From an uncultured Eubacteriales bacterium (lineage in GTDB: Bacteria > Bacillota > Clostridia > Christensenellales > Aristaeellaceae), in NCBI GenBank assembly GCA_902760595.1, contig CACWHI010000005.1, positions 1-64,000 of the forward strand: a DNA stretch of 64,000 nucleotides. The letters are read 5' to 3'. This document shows, piece after piece, positions 51,364 through 63,569 of the stretch. Below the pieces are notes generated by a model. The model ran no database searches and had not been told where the DNA came from. It saw nothing but the letters and a program-made list of their open reading frames with translations. Made by a program: the position numbers and the translations under genes. Numbering within the stretch: the stretch's first letter is position 1; each line of letters opens with the position of its first letter.

Positions 51364-52041
51364 ATGACGGTTGCGATGAGAGACACCGATTCGGAAAACA
51401 AGCCGATCAGAGACATTGCCTATGAGAGCCTGAAGCACGCGATCATCACCGGCGAGCTGACGCCGGGCTCCAGGATCGTCGAAACAGTATACGCCAACAA
51501 GCTGCACATCAGCCGCACGCCGCTGCGCGAAGCCCTGCGGAAGCTGGAGCTGGACGGGTTGGTGCACTACGAGCTTCGCCGCGGCGTGATCGTATGCGCC
51601 TTTACGCTGAGCGATATCGAGGAGATCTTCACCATCCGCAATTCCATGATGATGCTGCTGCTTCCCTCGGTGGTCGAGCGGGTGAAGGATGAGGACATCG
51701 AAGCCCTGACCACCTTGCTCAAGCTGATGGACGACGCGCTGGACCAGGACGACTTCGAGGCGCTGGCCCTCTATAACCGCCAGTTCCACGACACGCTGGA
51801 GCATATCTCCGATAAAAAGCGCATCCTCAACGTGATGGACGGGCAGGAGGAATACATCATCCGTTTTTCCGCGGTCGCGATCCAGAGCCTGGAGCACCGC
51901 CGCACCGCTCACGACGAGCACCACGAAATGGTGCGCCTGCTCAAGGCCAAGGAGCTCGAGCCCCTCAAGGCGCTGATGCAGCGCCATCTGGAGGACAGCA
52001 AGAATTCCTGCCTGAACGCTCTTAAGAACCGGGAGTTCTAA
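51364..52041 (+). CDS. GntR/FadR-subfamily transcriptional regulator
   Basis: 225 residues. N-terminal winged helix (RDIAYESLKHAIITGELTPG, HISRTPLREALRKLELDGLV) and the all-helical FCD ligand domain (about 90-215: IRNSMMMLLLPSVVERVKDE, NRQFHDTLEHISDKKRI, HRRTAHDEHHEMVRLLK with metal-ligand His). It binds a small acidic metabolite and controls nearby genes; the ligand is unknown. GGAGGGACGACC before the ATG. Confidence 0.92.
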   Translation: MTVAMRDTDSENKPIRDIAYESLKHAIITGELTPGSRIVETVYANKLHISRTPLREALRKLELDGLVHYELRRGVIVCAFTLSDIEEIFTIRNSMMMLLLPSVVERVKDEDIEALTTLLKLMDDALDQDDFEALALYNRQFHDTLEHISDKKRILNVMDGQEEYIIRFSAVAIQSLEHRRTAHDEHHEMVRLLKAKELEPLKALMQRHLEDSKNSCLNALKNREF

Positions 52042-52068
52042 AATACACGTCACAGGAGACCCGAAACC

Positions 52069-52560
52069 ATGAACGAATTGAAGCTGCGCCTGCTGAACCT
52101 GCTGCAGGAGGACTGCCGCATCCCGCTGGAAAAGCTGGCGGTGATGCTGGGCGTGTCGCTGCAGGAGGTCGCTTCCGCTATTGAGGAAATGGAACAGGAC
52201 GGCACGATCCTGCGCTACCGCCCGGTGGTCAACTGGGACCGTGTCAACGTCAACCGTGTCGAGGCCATGATCGAGGTCCGCGTGACGCCTCAGCGGGATA
52301 TGGGCTTTGACGCGATCGCCAGCCGCATCTACCGCTTCGACGAGGTGAAATCCGTCTTCCTGATGAGCGGCAGCTACGACCTGCTGGTGCTGGTGGAAGC
52401 CGCGACCCTGAAGGAGCTGGCGGCCTTCGTCAGCGAAAAGCTCAGCGTGCTGGACACCGTGACCGGCACCGCCACCAGCTTTGTGCTCAAGCGCTATAAG
52501 CAGGAGGGCGTCATCTTTGAAGCCGCGGCCAAGGACGACAGATTGGTCGTGAGCCCATGA
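52069..52560 (+). CDS. Lrp/AsnC family transcriptional regulator
   Basis: 163 residues. N-terminal HTH (LLQEDCRIPLEKLAVMLGVS, then IEEMEQDGTILRYRPVVNWD) and the RAM ligand domain (about 62-150: VEAMIEVRVTPQRDMGFDAI, VFLMSGSYDLLVLVEAATLK). Overlaps the aminotransferase start by 4 nt, so it probably regulates amino-acid metabolism involving that enzyme. Confidence 0.93.
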   Translation: MNELKLRLLNLLQEDCRIPLEKLAVMLGVSLQEVASAIEEMEQDGTILRYRPVVNWDRVNVNRVEAMIEVRVTPQRDMGFDAIASRIYRFDEVKSVFLMSGSYDLLVLVEAATLKELAAFVSEKLSVLDTVTGTATSFVLKRYKQEGVIFEAAAKDDRLVVSP

Positions 52561-53738
52561 GCGAGCGTTTCCTCTCCCCCCGCGTGACAGCCGTGCCGCC
52601 CAGCGGTATCCGGCGTTTCTTTGATATTGCGGGAACCATGAAGGGCGCGATCTCGCTGGGCGTGGGCGAGCCGGATTTCGTCACCCCCTACCATATCCGC
52701 AACGCGGCGATGGACTCCCTGCTCTCGGGCGAGACGCAGTACACCCCGAACCGCGGCCTGCTCTCCCTGCGGGCGGAGATCGCGGAATACCTGGCGCGCC
52801 GCTTTGACGCGCATTACGACCCGGAAACGGAGATCGTGGTCACCGTCGGCGCGAGCGAGGCGATCGACCTGGCCCTCCGCGCCACGGTGGACCCTGGCGA
52901 CCAGGTGCTGGTGCCTGACCCGGGCTACGTGAGCTACGCGCCCTGCGTCACCTTCGCGGGCGGAGAAGCCGTGCCGCTGACCACCAGCGCGAAGAACGGC
53001 TTCCGCATCGATCCGGAAGACCTGGAGCGCGCGATCACCCCGCGCACCAAAGCGCTGATCTTCCCCTATCCGAACAACCCGACCGGCGCGGTCATGCGCC
53101 GCGAGCACCTGGAAGCGCTGATCCCCGTCATCGAGCGGCACGACCTGCTGGTGATCGCGGACGAGATCTACGCGGAGCTGACCTACGACGGCGTAGAGCA
53201 CGTCTCCATCGCGGCCATGCCCGGGCTCAAGGAGCGGACGGTGCTGATCAACGGCTTTTCCAAGTCCTTTGCCATGACCGGCTGGCGCCTGGGCTATGCC
53301 TGCGCGCCGAAGCCCCTGACCGCGCAGATGAACAAGATCCACCAGTACACCATCATGTGCGCGCCGCGCCAGAGCCAGGTGGCGGCGGAGGAAGCGCTGC
53401 GCGTCGGCCGTGAGAACGGGTATAAGGACATCCTGACCATGCGCGAAAGCTACGACCAGCGCAGGCGGCTGATGGTGGACGCCTTTACCGGGATGGGCCT
53501 TTCCTGCCACGTGCCGGAAGGCGCTTTCTACTGTTTTCCCTCTATTGAATCCACCGGCCTGAGCAGCGAGGAGTTCTGCACCAGGCTGCTGCGTACCGAG
53601 AAGGTCGTGTGCGTGCCCGGCACTGCCTTCGGCCTCTCCGGAGAGGGACATATCCGCTGCTGCTACGCAACCGCGCTCAAATCGCTGAACGAGGCCTTTG
53701 CCCGGATCGGGCGGTTTCTCGGGCATCTGGGAGAATAA
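52557..53738 (+). CDS. Pyridoxal-phosphate aminotransferase, class I/II
   Basis: 393 residues. PLP lysine at about 236 in INGFSKSFAMTGWRLGYA; ISLGVGEPDFVTPYHI start, FPYPNNPTGAVMRREHLEAL and DEIYAELTYDG are class I fold elements, with the final Arg in a HIRCCYAT element. Substrate not readable; aspartate/aromatic/branched-chain types are all possible. Coupled with the Lrp regulator. Confidence 0.92.
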   Translation: MSERFLSPRVTAVPPSGIRRFFDIAGTMKGAISLGVGEPDFVTPYHIRNAAMDSLLSGETQYTPNRGLLSLRAEIAEYLARRFDAHYDPETEIVVTVGASEAIDLALRATVDPGDQVLVPDPGYVSYAPCVTFAGGEAVPLTTSAKNGFRIDPEDLERAITPRTKALIFPYPNNPTGAVMRREHLEALIPVIERHDLLVIADEIYAELTYDGVEHVSIAAMPGLKERTVLINGFSKSFAMTGWRLGYACAPKPLTAQMNKIHQYTIMCAPRQSQVAAEEALRVGRENGYKDILTMRESYDQRRRLMVDAFTGMGLSCHVPEGAFYCFPSIESTGLSSEEFCTRLLRTEKVVCVPGTAFGLSGEGHIRCCYATALKSLNEAFARIGRFLGHLGE

Positions 53739-53746
53739 CAAAAGTC

Positions 53747-55479
<1,733 letters not shown>

Positions 55480-55503
55480 TTCATTCGCAGGAGGAATTGA
55501 TTC

Positions 55504-56448
55504 ATGCAGGCAAAAATCGTGCTTCTTCCGGGCAGCCCGGTAGGCGAACGCCTGTGCGGCATCGCCGAGGAGGTGCTGACGGATATCTCCGTCGCCTTCG
55601 GGCACACCTTTTCCATCGTCCGCGACAAGATCGGCGAAGCCGCGGAGCGCGCCTATGGGGTCCCGCTGGCGGAAAACACCCTGCGCCTCTGCGGGCAGGC
55701 CAACGCGGTGTTCGTCGGCGATCCCAACAACGAGGCGGAGCCCTTCCTGCTCCGCGCGCTGGGAATTCCCGCCAAGACCCGCGAATTCTCCGTGGGCGGC
55801 GCGGAAAGCGCGCGCTTCATGATCACGCGTTCGGTGTATGGCGAAAAGGCCGCGCTGCGGGACATGTTCCGTTCCGCCCTGCGGCAGGCGAAGGAGGAGG
55901 GCATCCGCCTCTCCTACGTGCTGCCTGAATCGGAGGACGACGTCAAGATCTTCCTGGACGCGCTGGAAGCCGAGCAGACGGACATCCAGTACGACAAGGT
56001 GGAGGAGCTTTCCCCCTCCGAGACGATCCAAGCGCTGCTTCTGGCCCCCTCCGACATCGGCCTGCTGGTCACGCCCGCGTATGCCGGCGAGATGTGCCTG
56101 ACCCTGGCCACCAGCCTGCACGGCGCGCCGATGCTGCTGCACGACGCGTGCGTCGGCAAAAAGGTCTCCGTGGTGGAGCCCTTCATCCCCGAGCACGTGA
56201 AGGCCAACGACGAGCTGAATCCCCTGGGCGCCATCGCGGGCGTCGCGTCCCTGCTGCGGTATTCGCTCCACCTGACCCAGGAGGCGGACTGCGTGGCGTC
56301 CGCCGTGAAAAACGTGCTGGACGCGGGCTGGCGGACGCCGGACATGACCAGCATGGGCGACGGCGTCAACTGCTATAAGATGCTGCAGCTGGTCTCTGAC
56401 CAAATCAACCTGGCGGGCGAGCTCCTCCAGCAGCACGGCGCAAAATGA
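55504..56448 (+). CDS. Divergent isopropylmalate/isocitrate dehydrogenase-like protein
   Basis: 314 residues. N-terminal order follows the family: MQAKIVLLPGSPVGERLCGI (where GDGIGPE is usual), GVPLAENTLRLCGQANAVFVGD, then RSVYGEKAALRDMFRSALR. C-terminal NPLGAIAGVASLLRYSL and NVLDAGWRTPDMTS match the family end. But the metal-binding GDxxSD segment is replaced by GEMCLTLA in TPAYAGEMCLTLATSL, and the usual HGSAPDIAG by PFIPEHVKA. It probably keeps the fold with a changed or lost activity. AGGAGG before the ATG. Confidence 0.7.
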   Translation: MQAKIVLLPGSPVGERLCGIAEEVLTDISVAFGHTFSIVRDKIGEAAERAYGVPLAENTLRLCGQANAVFVGDPNNEAEPFLLRALGIPAKTREFSVGGAESARFMITRSVYGEKAALRDMFRSALRQAKEEGIRLSYVLPESEDDVKIFLDALEAEQTDIQYDKVEELSPSETIQALLLAPSDIGLLVTPAYAGEMCLTLATSLHGAPMLLHDACVGKKVSVVEPFIPEHVKANDELNPLGAIAGVASLLRYSLHLTQEADCVASAVKNVLDAGWRTPDMTSMGDGVNCYKMLQLVSDQINLAGELLQQHGAK

Positions 56449-57590
56449 GTCCGCTCTGGCCCCGCTACGAGGAGGGCAGCCTCGCGCTGATCTCTTCGAT
56501 CTGCGCCCATTTCGGCGCTCCGACAGCACACGCAACGCTTTCCCACCTGGACCGCCTTCTGGGCACGGGACGCTTCCGGAACGTAGTGCTGATGCTGTAC
56601 GACGGTCTGGGCATCGCGGCGCTGAAGGCACACCTGCCTGCAGACAGCTTCCTGCGCCGCCATCTGACGCGGGATATCTCCGCTTCCTATCCCTCCACGA
56701 CCACAGCCGCGACGACGGCGCTGGAATCCGGCCTCTCCCCCGCGGAACACGGGTGGCTGGGCTGGTCGGTCTACTTTCCCGAACTGGACAGGGCCGTCGA
56801 TCTGTTTCCCAACACGGATTCCTGGACCGGAGAAAAGCTGCCCGGCACGCCAGTGGCCCAGGCCCTCATGCCCTACATGCCGGTCTATGCGCGGATCAAC
56901 GCCGCCGGACAGGCGAAGGCTGCCCCGGTGTCGCCGTATTCCAGCCCCGCCTATCCTGATCTGACCGCGATCGAGGCGGCGATCCGGACCGGCTGCGAGG
57001 AGCCGGGAAGGCATTACTTTTACGGCTACTGGAACGAGCCCGACAACACCATGCATGAGCGGGGCGTTCTGGCGCCTGAGGTCCATCGGATCATCCTTGA
57101 CCTGGACCGACGGGCAGCCGCGTTCGCGGCTTCCCTGCCGCGGGACACGCTGCTGATCATCACCGCCGATCACGGCCTGGTGGACGCTGAAAACCTCTAC
57201 ATCGAGGACCATCCGGCACTGATGGAGGCGATGCTGCGGCCCCCGGCGGTCGAATCGCGGGCGGCGGCACTGTACGTGAAACCAGAGTACCGGCAGCGGT
57301 TTCCCCGCCTCTTCGAGGAGGCCTTTGGAGGCCGCTTCCTGCTGATGACCGGCGCGGACGCCATCGCCGGCGGGATCTTCGGGCCCGGCGTGCCCCACCC
57401 GCGACTTACACAGACGGTCGGCGATTATATGGCCTTCGCCCTGACTCCCGCCTGCCTGCTGTGGAAGCGCGAGCCCGATCCGCTGATCGGCGTCCATGCC
57501 GGCCTGACGGCGGACGAGATGCTTGTGCCGCTGATCATTTATGAGGCCGACGGCCGGGAAGCGGCCGGTCTCCCCGGAACAACAGACTGA
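56445..57590 (+). CDS. Alkaline-phosphatase-superfamily phosphodiesterase-like protein
   Basis: 381 residues. The N-terminal metal motif VVLMLYDGLGIAALKAHLP and the nucleophile Thr in SYPSTTTAATTALESG (type I phosphodiesterase/PglZ pattern) are clear, and LIITADHGLVDAENLYIEDH supplies the Asp-His metal ligands. No signal peptide, so cytosolic. Substrate unknown. Overlaps the previous gene by 4 nt. Confidence 0.88.
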   Translation: MSPLWPRYEEGSLALISSICAHFGAPTAHATLSHLDRLLGTGRFRNVVLMLYDGLGIAALKAHLPADSFLRRHLTRDISASYPSTTTAATTALESGLSPAEHGWLGWSVYFPELDRAVDLFPNTDSWTGEKLPGTPVAQALMPYMPVYARINAAGQAKAAPVSPYSSPAYPDLTAIEAAIRTGCEEPGRHYFYGYWNEPDNTMHERGVLAPEVHRIILDLDRRAAAFAASLPRDTLLIITADHGLVDAENLYIEDHPALMEAMLRPPAVESRAAALYVKPEYRQRFPRLFEEAFGGRFLLMTGADAIAGGIFGPGVPHPRLTQTVGDYMAFALTPACLLWKREPDPLIGVHAGLTADEMLVPLIIYEADGREAAGLPGTTD

Positions 57591-57610
57591 AAACTGACGC
57601 GCGTCAGTTT
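57591..57610. promoter_or_regulatory. Perfect 20-bp palindrome in the ileS leader
   Basis: AAACTGACGCGCGTCAGTTT, immediately after the previous stop and about 10 nt upstream of the ileS GGAGG. With no loop it would suit a dimeric DNA-binding protein better than an RNA hairpin; no T-run follows. Confidence 0.5.
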
Positions 57611-57633
57611 CACATACAAGGAGGACAAGCTGT

Positions 57634-60600
57634 ATGTTCAAAAAAGTCGCGACGGATATGAATTTTGCCGCCCGGGAACAGGAGATCCTGGAATTCTGGG
57701 AAAAGAATCATATCGTTGAACGTTCGTATACGCTGCGTGACGGCGGCGACAAGTTCACCTTCTACGACGGACCGCCCACGTCCAACGGGCGTCCTCACAT
57801 CGGCCACGTGGAGACCCGCGCCATCAAAGACCTGATCCCCCGCTACCACACCATGAAGGGCCGCTCCGTGCTGCGCAAGGCCGGCTGGGACACCCACGGC
57901 CTGCCGGTGGAGCTGGAGGTCGAGAAGCAGCTGGGCATCAACGGCAAGAAGCAGATCGAGGAATACGGCATCGAGCCCTTCATCCAGAAGTGCAAGGAAT
58001 CCGTGTGGAAATACCTGCACGAGTGGGAGGATATGTCCAAGCGCGTAGGCTTCTGGGTGGATATGGAGCACCCCTACGTCACCTACCACGACAGCTATAT
58101 CGAGTCCGAATGGTGGAGCCTGAAAAAGATTTGGGAAAAGGGCCTGCTCTACCTCGGCCACAAGGTGGTCCCCTACTGCCCGCGCTGCGGCACCGGCCTG
58201 AGCAGCCACGAGGTGGCCCAGGGCTACAAGACGCTGAAGGAGCGCTCCGCGGTCGTCCGCTTCAAGGTGAAGGGCGAGAACGCCTACTTCCTGGCCTGGA
58301 CCACCACCCCCTGGACCCTGCCCTCCAACATCGCGCTGTGCGTGAACCCCGATGAGGAATACGCGAAGGTACGCGCCATCGACGGCAACGTCTACTACAT
58401 GGCGACCGCCCTGCTGGACACGATGCTGGCGCCGCTGACCGAGAAGAACCCGGCCACCGCCGACGGCAAGGCCTACGAGATCCTGGAGACCATGCCCGGC
58501 AAGGCCCTGGAATACCGCGAGTATGAGCCCCTGTACGAGTGCGCCGCCAAGGAAGCCGCCGCCCAGGGCAAGAAGGCCTTCTTCGTCTGCTGCGACGGCT
58601 ACGTCACCATGTCCGACGGCACCGGCATCGTGCACCAGGCGCCCGCCTTCGGCGAGGACGACGCCCGCGTCGGCGCGAAGTACGACATGCCTTTCGTGCA
58701 GATGGTGGACAACGAGGGCCGCATGAAGCCCGAGACGCCCTTCGCCGGCATGCGCTGCAAGCCCACCGAAAAGGAAATGGAAAACGGCGCCATCAGCGCC
58801 GACCCCGAAGTGCTCAAGGACCTGAGCGCCCGCGGCCTGCTCTTCTCCGCGCCGAAGTTCGAGCACGATTATCCCCACTGCTGGCGCTGCGACACGCCGC
58901 TGCTGTACTACGGACGTCCCACCTGGTACATCCGCATGACCGCCGTGCGCGACCAGCTGGTGCGCAACAACCGCTCCATCAACTGGATGCCGGACAATAT
59001 CAAGGAAGGCCGCATGGGCAACTTCGTGGAAAACGTAGTCGACTGGGGCCTCTCCCGCGAGCGCTATTGGGGCACCCCGCTGCCCGTATGGCAGTGCGAG
59101 GACGGCCACACCCACGTGATCGGCAGCAGGCAGGAGCTCCTGGACATGGCCATCGGCGAGGTCAACCTGCCGGAGCTGCACCGTCCCTACATCGACCAGG
59201 TGGTCCTCCGCTGCCCGCACTGCGGCAAGCCCATGCACCGCGTCAAGGACGTCATCGACTGCTGGTACGATTCCGGCTCCATGCCCTTCGCTCAGTGGCA
59301 CTATCCCTTCGAGCACAAGGAGGAGTTCGAGGCCCGCTTCCCGGCGGATTTCATCTCCGAAGCCATCGACCAGACCCGCGGCTGGTTCTACACCCTGCTG
59401 GCCATCAGCACGCTGCTCTTTGACCAGTCCTGCTTCAAAAACTGCCTGGTCATGGGCCACGTGCAGGATGCCGAGGGCCGCAAGATGTCCAAGCATCTGG
59501 GCAACGTGGTCGACCCGTGGACGGTGCTGAACGTCCAGGGCGCGGACGCCGTGCGCTGGTACTTCTACCAGGGCGCGCCGTGGCTGCCCTCCCGCTTCTC
59601 CGGCGAGATCGTCAGCGACGTGCAGCGCAAGTTTATGGGCACCCTGTGGAACACCTACGCCTTCTTCATCATGTACGCCAACCTGGACGGCTTCGATCCC
59701 GCGAAGCATCCGCTTCAGGACGTCCACCTGACCCTGATGGACCAGTGGATCCTGAGCAAGCTGAACACCCTGGTCAAGAACGTGGACGAGGACCTGGGCC
59801 AGTACCTGGTACCCGAGGCCGCCCGCGAGCTGACCGACTTCGTGGACGAGCTTTCCAACTGGTATGTGCGCCGCAGCCGCGAGCGCTTCTGGGGCAAGGG
59901 CCACGAGGCGGACAAGGACGCCGCCTTCGCGACTTTGTACCACGTGCTGCTGACCCTCAGCAAGCTGCTGGCTCCCTTCACCCCCTTCATGGCGGAGAGC
60001 ATGTACCAGAACCTGGCCCGCACCGTGGACGAGACCGCGCCGGAAAGCGTGCACTTCTGCGATTTCCCGAAGGCGGACGAATCCTATATCCATCCTGAGA
60101 TGGAAGCGCAGATGGAGGCCCTGCTCAAGGTCAAGCAGCTGGGCGCGTCCTGCCGCAACCTGAGTTCGCTGAAGGTCCGCCAGCCCCTGTCCGCCCTGTA
60201 CGTGGTCGGCGCGCAGCTGGACGAAGCCTATCAGGCCGTGCTCAAGGACGAGCTGAACGTCAAGACCGTCACCATGTCCGACAAGGCCAACGACTTCGTT
60301 TCCTACAAGCTCAAGCCGCAGATGCGCACTCTCGGCCCGCGCTACGGCCGCCTGCTGGGCAAGATCGGCGCCTGGCTGAAGGAAGCGGACGGCGCGGCTG
60401 CCGTCGCGGCCTTCGAGAAGGGCGAGAGCCTGAAATTCACCCTCGACGGCACCGAGATCGAGCTGGCCCAGAGCGACGTGCTGATCGAGACCGAGCAGAA
60501 GCCCGGCCTGATGGCACAGTCCGAGGGCGGCATCACCGTGGTGCTGGATACCAACCTGACCGACAGCCTGATTGCCGAGGGCTACGCCCGCGAGCTGGTC

Positions 60601-60831
60601 AGCAAGGTGCAGCAGTGGCGCAAGGACCTCGGTCTGGAGCTGACTGACCGCATCGCGCTGGGGATCGAAGCCGAGCCCGCCGTCATGGCCGCGCTCAGGA
60701 AGTTTGAGCGCATGATCTGCCTGACCGTGCTGGCCGACAGCCTCACGGAAGGCAAGCTGGACGGCGCGGAGACCAAGGCGCTGGACCTGAACGGCAAGCA
60801 GGCCAGCGTGAGCCTCAAGAAAGCGGACTGA
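57634..60831 (+). CDS. ileS: Isoleucyl-tRNA synthetase, type 2
   Basis: 1065 residues. FYDGPPTSNGRPHIGHVETR (HIGH motif) and DAEGRKMSKHLGN (KMSKH) mark a class I synthetase; TRGWFYTLLAISTLLF and the GWDTHGLPVE segment are IleRS type. FYDGPPTSNGRPHIGHV-style sequence and the lack of the C-terminal zinc knuckle fit the eukaryote-like IleRS2 form, which in other bacteria can be less sensitive to mupirocin. Charges tRNA-Ile and edits valine. Confidence 0.96.
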   Translation: MFKKVATDMNFAAREQEILEFWEKNHIVERSYTLRDGGDKFTFYDGPPTSNGRPHIGHVETRAIKDLIPRYHTMKGRSVLRKAGWDTHGLPVELEVEKQLGINGKKQIEEYGIEPFIQKCKESVWKYLHEWEDMSKRVGFWVDMEHPYVTYHDSYIESEWWSLKKIWEKGLLYLGHKVVPYCPRCGTGLSSHEVAQGYKTLKERSAVVRFKVKGENAYFLAWTTTPWTLPSNIALCVNPDEEYAKVRAIDGNVYYMATALLDTMLAPLTEKNPATADGKAYEILETMPGKALEYREYEPLYECAAKEAAAQGKKAFFVCCDGYVTMSDGTGIVHQAPAFGEDDARVGAKYDMPFVQMVDNEGRMKPETPFAGMRCKPTEKEMENGAISADPEVLKDLSARGLLFSAPKFEHDYPHCWRCDTPLLYYGRPTWYIRMTAVRDQLVRNNRSINWMPDNIKEGRMGNFVENVVDWGLSRERYWGTPLPVWQCEDGHTHVIGSRQELLDMAIGEVNLPELHRPYIDQVVLRCPHCGKPMHRVKDVIDCWYDSGSMPFAQWHYPFEHKEEFEARFPADFISEAIDQTRGWFYTLLAISTLLFDQSCFKNCLVMGHVQDAEGRKMSKHLGNVVDPWTVLNVQGADAVRWYFYQGAPWLPSRFSGEIVSDVQRKFMGTLWNTYAFFIMYANLDGFDPAKHPLQDVHLTLMDQWILSKLNTLVKNVDEDLGQYLVPEAARELTDFVDELSNWYVRRSRERFWGKGHEADKDAAFATLYHVLLTLSKLLAPFTPFMAESMYQNLARTVDETAPESVHFCDFPKADESYIHPEMEAQMEALLKVKQLGASCRNLSSLKVRQPLSALYVVGAQLDEAYQAVLKDELNVKTVTMSDKANDFVSYKLKPQMRTLGPRYGRLLGKIGAWLKEADGAAAVAAFEKGESLKFTLDGTEIELAQSDVLIETEQKPGLMAQSEGGITVVLDTNLTDSLIAEGYARELVSKVQQWRKDLGLELTDRIALGIEAEPAVMAALRKFERMICLTVLADSLTEGKLDGAETKALDLNGKQASVSLKKAD

Positions 60832-60834
60832 CAC

Positions 60835-61710
60835 ATGTTTTTAGCTGACCAATGGACCGATTTTGAGGTCCTGGATACCGGATCCGGGGAAAAGCTGGAA
60901 CGCTGGGGCAAATATACCCTGGCGCGCCCGGATCCCCAGACCATCTGGCCGCCGGCCCTGTCCCCCAGGCGCTGGTCTGAAGCCGACGCGCACTACCTGC
61001 GCGCCGGCGGCGGCGGGCACTGGGAATTCAGGAAAACCCTGCCCGAGGAGTGGGTCATCGGCTACGGCCGGCTCCGCTTCTATGTGCGCCCCACCGGCTT
61101 CAAGCACACGGGGCTCTTCCCTGAGCAGGCCGTCAACTGGGATTGGATGAGCGGCCTCATTGCCCGTCGCGGCGATACGCCGAGGGTGCTCAATCTGTTC
61201 GGGTATACCGGCGGCGCCACCGCCGCCTGCGCCGCGGCCGGCGCGCACGTGACCCACGTGGACGCCGCCAAGGGCATGGTGGCCTGGGCCAAGCGCAATA
61301 CCGAGCTGAACGCCATTCCCCCGGAGCGCCTCCGCTTTATCGTGGAGGACGCCAACGCATTCGTGCAGCGGGAGCTCCGGCGCGGCCGTACCTACGACGC
61401 GATCCTGATGGACCCGCCCAGCTATGGGCGCGGCCCCTCCGGCGAGGTCTGGAAGCTGGAAAACGAACTCTTTCCCCTGGTGGAAGCCTGCGCGAGGCTG
61501 CTGAGCGAGCAGCCGCTCTTCTTCCTGATCAACAGCTACACCACCGGCTTCCAGCCCGCGGTGCTCACCAACGTGCTGGAGCGCACCGTCGGCACCCGCT
61601 TTCGCGGGCAGATCGACGCCGAAGAGGTGTGCCTGCCCGTCGCAGCGGGCGGCATCCTGCCCTGCGGCGCGTCCGGCCGATATACCTTTACCCCATCAAC
61701 CCAGGAGTAA
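60835..61710 (+). CDS. SAM-dependent RNA methyltransferase (RlmI/RlmK-like)
   Basis: 291 residues. SAM-binding LNLFGYTGGATAACAAAGAH (motif I), DAAKGMVAWAKRN, and catalytic DPPSYGRGPSGEVWKLENEL (DPP motif) in the usual order. The N-terminus resembles RlmI/YccW without PUA domain. Probably a 23S rRNA cytosine methyltransferase; target not readable. It lies directly after ileS. Confidence 0.85.
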   Translation: MFLADQWTDFEVLDTGSGEKLERWGKYTLARPDPQTIWPPALSPRRWSEADAHYLRAGGGGHWEFRKTLPEEWVIGYGRLRFYVRPTGFKHTGLFPEQAVNWDWMSGLIARRGDTPRVLNLFGYTGGATAACAAAGAHVTHVDAAKGMVAWAKRNTELNAIPPERLRFIVEDANAFVQRELRRGRTYDAILMDPPSYGRGPSGEVWKLENELFPLVEACARLLSEQPLFFLINSYTTGFQPAVLTNVLERTVGTRFRGQIDAEEVCLPVAAGGILPCGASGRYTFTPSTQE

Positions 61711-61714
61711 GACG

Positions 61715-63561
<1,847 letters not shown>

Positions 63562-63569
63562 GGTGGAAT

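Noticed and set aside
57591..57633. T-box leader upstream of ileS
   Set aside because: Only 43 nt lie between the previous stop and the start, while a T-box needs about 200 nt. No AGGGTGGNACCGCG element.
57610..60834. Very long minus-strand open frame (over 1000 codons)
   Set aside because: Antisense of ileS; no ribosome binding site, and His/Gln/Val/Leu-rich composition typical of a shadow.
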